From Siphonodentalium dalli (lineage: Eukaryota; Mollusca; Scaphopoda; Gadilida; Siphonodentaliidae), in contig CP136061.1 of the NCBI GenBank assembly GCA_032622095.1, positions 83,302,324 to 83,366,323 of the forward strand: a DNA stretch of 64,000 bases, read 5' to 3'. Below are positions 56,247 to 64,000 of the stretch, one piece after another. Position 1 is the stretch's first letter. Each line of letters opens with the position of its first letter. Made by a program: the position numbers and the translations under genes. The notes below the pieces were generated by a model, which was not told the DNA's origin, searched no databases, and saw only the letters and a program-made list of their open reading frames with translations.

Positions 56247-56894
56247 TTAAAAATACAATTCTACAGCTGTCCCGCAGAATTTATTTCGACAGTTTTAGGG
56301 TAGGTCAATCGTCGACCGAATAATGAAACTTTAGTTTTCCGGACAGTGGCGGTGTTAATGTATTTGGTTAGGGTGAACATGGGCCCTGTACGTACTAGGC
56401 CTATATTCCTCGAGATATCTGCCGTCCCACGCAATTGCGAATTATGTTCAGCAGATTGTCGTTCTGTTTAGCATTCTTCCCGCAGATTGGCATGTCTCAA
56501 ATGTCGACATGCAATTCGTAGCGTAACGTGGCTTTCTCGAAAATATAATTTTGTTCATGCATAATATGAAGAAATCAATACTTCATTCTGAGTCAATATC
56601 ACGGTGTTGGACGCAATGTGATTAAAACGCCCAACAAGATTACCCATTAATTAGTACCAAATATTTTATGATGCCAATATTTTAATGACGCTTAATACAC
56701 CATACAGAGAATATCACCTAGTGAGTATGTACAGCATTACGAAGCCAACAACAACAACGTTATTTACTTGTTAATGTGACATTCGTTGGAAATTATTCGC
56801 TGTTCTCATATTCCAGGAATTGGATTCCAAGCCGACGAAGTCATGCGGTTGCAATAAATCACGTGAATTTTCGTTTATCACTGTCGATATAATT

Positions 56895-57080
56895 CTGTGA
56901 TTTATGCGTGAAAGCATTTCTGCAATTAGGTGATATATGTATGACGAGACATGAGATAATTCACTCCGGCGATCGCCCGTTTGTGATATTTGTGGGACAT
57001 CAGTCTCGATCCGCGTCGGACAATTTGACCACTCACAAGAGGTTACGCCGAACGACCATATCAGTGCGATATGACATGTT
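56895..57080 (+). pseudogene. Decayed zinc-finger fragment, duplicate of 57205-57380
   Basis: Repeats the first finger of the array (GTGATATTTGTGGGA, GACAATTTGACCAC, CACAAGAGG) with frame changes. It probably arose by a local duplication of ~315 bp. Confidence 0.65.
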
Positions 57081-57154
57081 TCATTTGTTGTTGTTGTGTT
57101 CTGTGATCACTCTATCGTTTCATCGCGTGATTAATCAGTAACAAATATTTGTAA

Positions 57155-58687
57155 ATATTTACTGCACACAAGAGGATAGACACCGACGAACGGCCATACG
57201 AGTGTGATTTATGCGGGAAAGCATTTAAGCAATTAGGTCATATGACGAGTCATAAGATAATTCATTCTGGAGATCGTCCGTATGGATGTGATATTTGTGG
57301 GAAATCATTCTCCGCGTCGGGTAATTTGACCACACACAAGAGGATACACTTCGACGAACGACCGTATCAGTGCGAAGTATGCGAGAAAGCATTCAAGACG
57401 TCAGGACAATTGACTGTACATAAGAGAATCCACACCGGCGATCGGCCGTATCATTGTGATATTTGCGAGAAAGCATTTACGAACTCATGCGCACTGACAA
57501 AACATAAGCGAATCCACTCCGGTGATCGACCGTATGGGTTTGATATATGCGAGAAAACATTCGTGGAGTCAGGCGCACTGACAACACATAAGCGAATACA
57601 TTCCGGCGATCGGCCGTATCGCTGTGACATTTGTGGGAAATCATTCGCCGGATCAAATAGATTAATTACCCACAAAAGGATTCACACCGGTGATCGGCCG
57701 TATGGGTGTGATATATGCGAGAAGGCATTCGTGGAGTCAAGCGCACTGACAACACATAAGCGAATACATTCCGGCGATCGACCGTATCAGTGCGATATAT
57801 GCGAGAAAGCATTCACTGAATCGAGGAAACTGACGAGACATAAGCGAATTCATTCCGGCGATCGGCCGTATCAGTGTGATATGTGCGAGAAAACATTCAA
57901 CACATCAGGACAATTGACTGTACACAAGAGAATCCACACGGGCGATCGGCCATATCAGTGTGATATATGTGAGAAATCATTCGTGGACTCGTGCGCACTG
58001 ACAAAACATAAGCGAATCCACTCCGGCGATCGGCCGTATCGGTGCGACATATGTGAGAAAGCATTCATGGACGTAAGCAGACTGACAACACATAAGCGAA
58101 TCCACTCAGGCGATCGGCCGTATCGGTGCGATATATGTGAGAAAGCATTCATGGACGCATGCGCACTGACAAAACATAAGCGAATCCACACCGGCGATCG
58201 GCCGTATCGGTGCGATATATGTGAGAAAGCATTCATGGACGTAAGCCCACTGACAACGCATAAGCGTATCCACTCCGGCGATCGTCCGTATCAGTGTGAT
58301 ATATGCGAGAAGACATTCAACACATCAGGACAATTGACTGTACATAAGAGAATCCACACGGGCGATCGGCCATATCAGTGTGATTTATGTGAGAAAGCAT
58401 TCATGGACTCATGCGCACTGACAAAACATAAGCGAATCCACTCCGGCGATCGGCCGTATAAGTGCGATGTATGCGAGAAAGCATTCAAGACGTCCGGACA
58501 ATTGACTGTACATAAGAGAATCCACTCCGGCGATCGGCCGTATCGATGCGATATATGTGAGAAAGCATTCGTGAACTCATGCGCACTGACAAAACATAAG
58601 CGAATCCACACCGGCGATCGGCCGTATCGGTGCGATATATGTGAGAAAGCATTCATGGACGTAAGCAGGCTGACAACACATTTATAA
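57155..58687 (+). CDS. C2H2 zinc-finger array protein (17 fingers, partial)
   Basis: After a TAA at 57152-57154 the frame is open to 58687. A partial first finger (ECDLCGKAFKQLGHMTSHK) precedes 17 tandem 28-residue C2H2 units starting near 57283; the first ATG in the frame is 57242. Linkers read [ST]-G-D-R-P-Y where most families have TGEKPY. Finger 4 has lost its first Cys (GFDICEKTF). The last finger ends at THL then stop, caused by four extra bases around 58681-58684. Members of this class bind DNA in the nucleus; specificity cannot be read reliably here. No KRAB, BTB or other N-terminal domain is visible, so upstream exons, if any, are missing. Repeated finger blocks show that the array grew by multi-finger duplication. 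Confidence 0.85.
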   Translation: MFTAHKRIDTDERPYECDLCGKAFKQLGHMTSHKIIHSGDRPYGCDICGKSFSASGNLTTHKRIHFDERPYQCEVCEKAFKTSGQLTVHKRIHTGDRPYHCDICEKAFTNSCALTKHKRIHSGDRPYGFDICEKTFVESGALTTHKRIHSGDRPYRCDICGKSFAGSNRLITHKRIHTGDRPYGCDICEKAFVESSALTTHKRIHSGDRPYQCDICEKAFTESRKLTRHKRIHSGDRPYQCDMCEKTFNTSGQLTVHKRIHTGDRPYQCDICEKSFVDSCALTKHKRIHSGDRPYRCDICEKAFMDVSRLTTHKRIHSGDRPYRCDICEKAFMDACALTKHKRIHTGDRPYRCDICEKAFMDVSPLTTHKRIHSGDRPYQCDICEKTFNTSGQLTVHKRIHTGDRPYQCDLCEKAFMDSCALTKHKRIHSGDRPYKCDVCEKAFKTSGQLTVHKRIHSGDRPYRCDICEKAFVNSCALTKHKRIHTGDRPYRCDICEKAFMDVSRLTTHL

Positions 58688-59150
58688 GCGAATCCACTCC
58701 GGCGATCGGCCGTATCAGTGCGATATATGCGAGAAAGCATTCATGGACGCATGCGCACTGAAAAAACATAAGCGAATCCACACCGGCGATCGGCCGTATC
58801 GGTGCGATATATGTGAGAAAGCATTCATGGACTTATGCAGGCTGACAACACATAAGCGAATCCACTCAGGCGATCGTCCGTATCAGTGTGATATATGCGA
58901 GAAAACATTCAACACATCAGGACAATTGACTGTACACAAGAGAATCCACACGGGCGATCGGCCATATCAGTGTGATTTATGTGAGAAATCATTCATGGAC
59001 TCATGCGCACCGACAAAACATAAGCGAATCCACTCCGGCGATCGGCCGTATAGGTGCGATGTATGCGAGAAAGCATTCAAGACGTCCGGACAATTGACTG
59101 TACATAAGAGAATCCACTCCGGCGATCGGCCGTATCAGTGCGATATATGA
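58688..59150 (+). pseudogene. Continuation of the zinc-finger array in a shifted frame
   Basis: Five more fingers (from QCDICEKAFMDAC to QCDI) are intact at protein level but in another frame after the 4-base insertion, ending at TGA 59148-59150 where TGC is expected. Fingers 19-22 copy fingers 12-15 at a 592-bp offset (7 units of 84 plus the 4-base insertion). Confidence 0.8.
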
Positions 59151-59560
59151 GAGAAAGTATTCATGGTATCAAGCACGCTGACAAACCATATGCGAATCCA
59201 TCACGGCGATCGGCCATATCAGTGTGATATATGTGAGAACGCATTCAAACATTCAAGTGATCTAACAAGTCATAAAATAATCCACTCTGGTGATCGCCCG
59301 TATCAATGTGAGTTATCATAAATCATTCACCCAGTCAGGCGCTTTGATTACGCACGAGAGCATCCACATCTGATTTATACCGTAGCAATATGATATATGT
59401 GAGAAAACATTCATTGAATCGAACACTTTGACAACAAACAATATTATCCACACTGTTGTTTGGCCGTATGGATGTGATATTGGTGGCATTTGCTCAATTT
59501 GAAGATTCATCCCAGAGTTTGACTATATCAGGGCGATCTATTCGAGGAAGCATTCAAATG
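59151..59560 (+). pseudogene. Decaying zinc-finger tail
   Basis: Two to four more finger-like units (QCDICENAFKHSSDLTSHK at ~59220-59275, then increasingly broken) with stops. Confidence 0.65.
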
Positions 59561-59616
59561 AATTCATATATTTAACACTGACGATCGACCGTATGACGGT
59601 ATAACGATGGCGCTAC

Positions 59617-60010
59617 GGTAATCGACCGTATCAGTGCGATATGACGAGACATGACTGTAATCGACCGTATCAGTGTGATACGAGACATGACGGTTATCGA
59701 CCGCATCAGTGCGATATGATGAGACATGACTGGAATCGACCGTATCGGTGTGATACGAGACATGACGGTTATCGACCGTATCAGTGCGATATGACGAGAC
59801 ATGACGGTAATCGACGTATCAGTGTGATACGAGACATGACGGTAATCGACCGTATCAGTGTGATACGATACATGACGGTAATCGACCGTATCAGTGCGAT
59901 ATGACGAGACATGGCCGTAATCGACCGTATTAGTGTGATACGAGAGATGACGGTAATCGACCGTATCGGTGTGATACGAGACATGGCGGCAATCGAAGAT
60001 ATCAGTACGA
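59617..60010 (+). repeat. 36/39-bp satellite derived from zinc-finger DNA
   Basis: About 10.5 units, alternating 39 and 36 bp, of the form ATCGACCGTATCAGTGTGAT plus ACGAGACATGACGGTA. The first half equals the finger linker (D-R-P-Y-Q-C-D) and GACGAGACAT matches the finger's T-R-H segment (compare 57830-57842). It looks like a finger unit with its middle deleted that was then amplified. Open frames read R-P-Y-Q-C-D-T-R-H-D. Confidence 0.75.
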
Positions 60011-60279
60011 TATATGTTCTCCCTAAATCAAGCGGTATAACGATATATAACATAATTCACGCCAACGATGGCATGAAGCAATGTAATATTTGTAAAAAAA
60101 AACAAAAACAAATAACAAATAAAAAAAAACTCTATTAGGGAAATTTTACTTCCCACAACAGGTAGACCAATTGTGCTCGGCCCACAACAGCTTGGGATAT
60201 CGGTTAGGTTGATGCTGTTTACCATCAACTCAATCGATACCCCGAGCTGTTGTTGACCGAAAAGACTTAGTCCAAACAA

Positions 60280-60870
60280 CATGATACATGCTCAAGGTCG
60301 ATTATTCGCAAATATGTCACTGAGTCAGCATTCAAGTGATTCAATAAGTCGTCAACGATTTCACACCGACGATCGACCGTGACAGTTCAATGTGTGCGAG
60401 AAAGCTTTCAAATCATTTATGTCACACCGGCGACCGACCGTATTCGTGCCACATTTGCGAGCATTCATTAAATCAATCGATCTGACAAGACAAAATTGTT
60501 CATACTTGAAATCGCCGGTATTGATGTAATAGTTCTGCCAAATATTTCAGCGCGTCAAACACTTTGATTCACAACAACAACAAGTCAATTCTGCAGTTCG
60601 TTATCTGTAAATTTCAATTGCCACTATCCCTCATGTCATTAAAGGTTTTTGCCCGATTTGCTACCGTATCAGTGCGATGTGTGCGAGAAAGCATTCACTA
60701 AATCAATCGAGCGATCAGTCGAGTAATAACACAATTCACTCCGGCAATCTCACTTATTTGTGTGATATTTTTGATAAATGATTCACTCTGTCGCACGATT
60801 TGCTTTTACATAATGTGATGCACACCGGTGATCGACCGAATCAATGTGATACAACAGTTACTGGACACAC
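60280..60870 (+). pseudogene. Scattered zinc-finger remnants
   Basis: GTGCGAGAAAGC and CACCGGCGACCGACCGTAT-like pieces at ~60380, 60430, 60665 and 60820 mark decayed fingers in no common frame. Confidence 0.6.
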
Positions 60871-60879
60871 ATTTCCAAA

Positions 60880-61410
60880 ATAAGGTTGTAATCGAATTTA
60901 TAAATTGGTATAACTAATATAAATGATCCAATAATGAAGGCGTTATCAAATAGCCGGACAAACATATCTCAAATAAACGCACTAAACACAAAACACCAGG
61001 CATATGTCGCGTGTTTCCTATAAATAACATATTCATCTACAAGAATTCAGCGCCAAATTAACGCCGTTTAAACCATTTTCACATTGAGTGCCGAGTGACT
61101 CGTCGCCATCTATACTTGTTCAATCGGAAGTTGGAAAGACCGGTGATCCGCAACAAATATTATGTCGGAACATATGCAATTTTTTTGAACACCGGATCCC
61201 TTCACATGATGCTTACAAATAAAATGGCGATACCGATGGCGACGAGTATGTCGTTTATTAGATCATGCCATGAATATCTACTCTGGCTAACGCCCGAATA
61301 GATCATATTCCACCAGTACAAAACATTGGAACTTTTTTAAGTTTTTACAAGGAACCGTATAAAGTTGAAAAATAACACGAGAAATATATTTCTTAGTTTA
61401 TATCGTTTCC
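60880..61410. other. Unrecognised stretch
   Basis: A plus-strand ORF at 61095-61301 has no domain. No other signal. Confidence 0.35.
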
Positions 61411-61414
61411 TTAA

Positions 61415-61927
61415 AGATGGATTATCTCTTTAAATAATTTTTTTTAAATAGTTGCGTGGATATAAAATAATATATATGAACTGAAGACCTATGTCCGGAA
61501 AAGCTTCTATCAATTAATATTGATTTTATTTCGAATATTAAATCGGGCCCATTTATGTTACTATTTTTAGAATCGACCATTCGGATGAGACCGTATTGCG
61601 ATATAGAGCACTGGGCTGTTCCTACGGCTACGCAACGAATGTCACAGATTGGTTGTTTGTACCGTTTTGTTCCACAGATATAAGCGATACTGAGTATAAT
61701 TAACGTTTATTTGTGACAAAATTGCACAATATAATTTCTGGTCTCTGTTAACAGTAACCAATATTGTTCGTTAGCTGAACAAACACACCTTTTTAGACCA
61801 GAACATATTCGAAATAAAATTAATATTAATCGATAGAAGCATTTCCGGACAGGAGTCTTCGATTCAGATCTAACATTTTATACCCCGGTAACTATATAAT
61901 ACATGTTTACAAAGAGATAATCCACCT
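61415..61927 (-). mobile_element. TTAA element, near-intact copy
   Basis: 513 bp with TTAA at 61411-61414 and 61928-61931; same orientation as 36578-37097 and nearly identical to it, with a short internal deletion near 61640. Confidence 0.9.
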
Positions 61928-61947
61928 TTAATAACGTACTTCACTGT

Positions 61948-62075
61948 AGGTGAATGTCCTAACTCGCAATTGCATGCTTTTCTCTGACTTTTGTGAGCTG
62001 ATATCGCAATAAGTATCAAATTAAGCAAAATCGCTCACAAATTCACTTAAATCGTGAAATTTCGAGTTGGGACGT
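61948..62075 (-). mobile_element. Small foldback element, copy 2
   Basis: Inverted relative to 53105-53275; ends GTCCTAACTCGCAATT and TTCGAGTTGGGAC. Confidence 0.6.
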
Positions 62076-62564
62076 TCTCTCTTAGTAAGATTTTACTCAA
62101 CAAGTACTCAACACCTGGGTAGTTGTCCCTGAGTCGAGTAAAAAAAAATACTCAACAATGAAAGTGAAATCGCTCAACAACCGATTGGTATTGCTCAACA
62201 GTTGACTGAAAAAGTAGGAGCTCAAACGTTATCTCGATCAGCTGGACAAGCTTTGTCATATTCACTGCAGACCAACAGTTATATCAGGGTAGCTTTGCGA
62301 GCTAAATTGGAGATTTGCATTGATCCCTTTGAATCAAGTCAGCACTCCGATGGTCTCATCAATATCGATTCGGGCAAGATAGTTAGCGACAAAACTGTGA
62401 ATGTTGACAATTCTAGAGCATTGTGTTTGAAGCAAATGGAATAGTTTGAGGAGGGTTGGCCAGACGGATTCAACAATAAGATATCCAGTGACGTGCATAG
62501 AATGGCACAGTCCCGCAAGCATATAAAGATAGACGATGGGAAAATATTTGACCCCGAAATCTCT

Positions 62565-62880
62565 ACTCATACCGACTCTATTCCGATCTCTACTCATACC
62601 GACTCTCTTCCGATCTCTCCTCACCCCGACCTCTCCTCATCCCGAGTCTCTTCCGATCTCTACTCATACCTACTCTCTTCCTATCTCTCCTCATCCCGAC
62701 CTCTCCTCATCCCGACTCTCTTCCGATCTCTACTCATACCGACTCTCTTCCGATCTCTCCTCATCCCGACCTCTCCTCACCCCGACTCTTCCGATCTCTA
62801 CTCATACCGACTCTCTTCCGATCTCTCCTCATCCCGACCTCTCCTCATCCCGAATCTCTTCCGATCTCTACTCATACTCA
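62565..62880. repeat. Minisatellite, CTCATACCGACTCTCTTCCG-type units
   Basis: Units built from ACTCATACCGACTCTCTTCC, GATCTCTCCTCATCCCGAC and CTCTCCTCATCCCGA repeat about ten times within the broken coding region. The long ORFs across it are by-products. Confidence 0.9.
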
Positions 62881-62910
62881 GAGCAATGGGCCTGCATGAC
62901 AGCACCCGTA

Positions 62911-62912
<2 letters not shown>

Positions 62913-62950
<38 letters not shown>

Positions 62951-62970
62951 ATATATATATATATATATAT
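62913..62970. repeat. (TA)n microsatellite with one interruption
   Basis: TA repeats interrupted once by a C near 62949. Confidence 0.95.
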
Positions 62971-64000
62971 TAATGACATACTATCTCAGGAACTCGCTCC
63001 ATATCCAGCTTCTATGTTCGAGACAGATGGTCACATAAGGGAATCTAAGTCAAAGCCAACTTGCAGAATGCTCTTAGAGTTGACTATTTGCCTGATCAGT
63101 CTGCACTGGGTGACCTTCATGCAGTTGGTGCCCGTTATTATAAGGATTGTATGACAAAATTTGTCCATAACAGAAGCCTTACGCCAACTGAATCTGAACA
63201 CACAGTGACTGCTCATGGCGATACAGCTTTACAACATGTAATCAATGTTATCACAAGCAACACAAAACGTATTTGGAATTCTGTTGAACAATAGCACGAA
63301 TATGAAGCCCACAACGGGTGTTTCGGCACGACCAAAGTTGATCACTAAACTGAAAAGTCACGCATGCAGGTTGGAGGAACATTGCTGGACGGTTGTGCTA
63401 TTCTCTCGGTCATCCCCTGGCCATCACTTGGCGCTGTTCAGGATTATTTGAATCGGTTTCGATTGTACATTCGTAACCAGATGGAGACCACATATGTCTA
63501 CCTTGTATTTGATCGATACGTTACTGGTAGTACGAAGGGTTCTACACGAATCGGAAGAGACCAAGGTACAAGCCGGATGCATACACTGAAGACAACTACT
63601 CGACTGCCATCACAAAAAGTAATTCTTACTGTTACACATAACAAAGCACAGCTTGTTAATTTTATTTGCCAAGACCTTCGGAAACACGTTGACGATTGGA
63701 AGGAGGCTCAACACAAATTGGTCATTACAGGAGAAGATCCTCGCTGAAATAACTTAAGCGTCAAAATGGTTTGCGTTGCCAATGTATATGTGCATACTGA
63801 CTGTTGACATTGTTTTCACGTTCCGGCTATTTGTACTATTTACACCCTTTATAGAAATCATCATCTGTTCTCGACAAAGTTCCACTGGCTTACCCACATT
63901 GACCGAGGAATAGGTAGTCACTTGTTCGGACTCCACATTATTCGGATCAAGTGGGTCAATACGCAGCTCCAGTTTTTGCTCTAATGAGTCTCAATCAGCC

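Larger units (their letters stand above)
62162..63747 (+). pseudogene. Broken copy of an unidentified protein family
   Basis: Coding blocks in order: AQQLTEKVGAQTLSRSAG, then YSLQTNSYIRVALRAKLE, DGLINIDSG, FEEGWPDGFNNKI (after an in-frame TAG at 62442-62444), KIDDGKIFDPE, then a minisatellite and a TA run, then NDILSQELAPYPASMFETDG, LHAVGARYYKDCMTKF, and, in another frame, LLDGCAILSVIPWPS, TYVYLVFDRY, VILTVTHNKAQLVNFICQDL, KLVITGEDP. The pattern resembles large invertebrate proteins of unknown function that I recall as multi-copy; I cannot name the family. At least two frame breaks plus the inserted repeat make this copy non-functional. Confidence 0.5.

Noticed and set aside
57283-60010. Regular short repeats considered as a CRISPR array
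   Set aside because: The 84-bp repeat encodes C2H2 fingers and the 36/39-bp units lack unique spacers; the genome is eukaryotic.
62493-63038. Long Ser/Pro/Leu-rich ORFs across the minisatellite
   Set aside because: Low-complexity translation of repeat DNA, open in more than one frame.

Overview
The window is eukaryotic: low gene density, spliced exons with GT/AG borders, many LINEs and short inverted-repeat elements, microsatellites and satellites. The transposon mix (LINEs of the CR1/jockey supergroup, TTAA-target inverted-repeat elements, ACGTTGGGCCAACGT arrays, foldback repeats) together with a FADS-type desaturase and a C2H2 zinc-finger array suggests a marine invertebrate, perhaps a lophotrochozoan. 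The species cannot be named from sequence alone.

Layout. 1-374 is an inverted-repeat element. 1.9-4.3 kb is a ~45-bp satellite. 5.5-6.1 kb is rich in GCTTAAGC palindromes. 6.57-7.27 kb and 15.24-15.67 kb are two ACGTTGG-type arrays with matching ends facing outward. Between them lie about 8 kb with no recognisable gene but with G-run repeats and one inverted-repeat element. 16.3-21.4 kb holds a LINE whose two long ORFs are both open: ORF1 is an SGNH-hydrolase-like protein, and ORF2 has a 2A-like motif, PHD finger, APE endonuclease and reverse transcriptase. Five repeated RNA-hairpin/peptide motifs lie at the start of ORF2. Two foldback repeats follow (21.6-22.06 and 23.15-23.58 kb).

24.7-47.7 kb is the best host-gene locus: six phase-compatible minus-strand exons of a front-end fatty acid desaturase (FADS-like), from His box II to the split His box III. 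The last exon carries a TGA where the family has tryptophan. The intron after it holds a 24-bp minisatellite that is itself a tandem amplification of the desaturase exon (N-D-W-F-T-C-H-L). That intron was then inflated by about 14 kb of nested elements: a TTAA element, split by a young non-autonomous LTR element (25307-32193) and by a minus-strand LINE (32201-38860), which is itself interrupted by a plus-strand LINE (35590-38464) carrying another TTAA element. Other introns hold more TTAA elements and a TA-target element full of GGTAC palindromes.

48.7-50.4 kb looks like two head-to-tail Helitron-like copies. 53-62 kb contains several TTAA elements, one of them inserted into a sister copy, on both sides of a C2H2 zinc-finger array (56.9-60.9 kb). 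The array is open for 17 fingers, then frameshifted, then decayed; it also gave rise to a 36/39-bp satellite. The right end (62.16-63.75 kb) is a broken copy of an unidentified protein-coding family interrupted by a minisatellite and a TA run.

The most novel-looking signals are (1) the covarying hairpin/peptide repeats in the LINE, (2) the minisatellite born from a desaturase catalytic exon and (3) the satellite born from a zinc-finger array.
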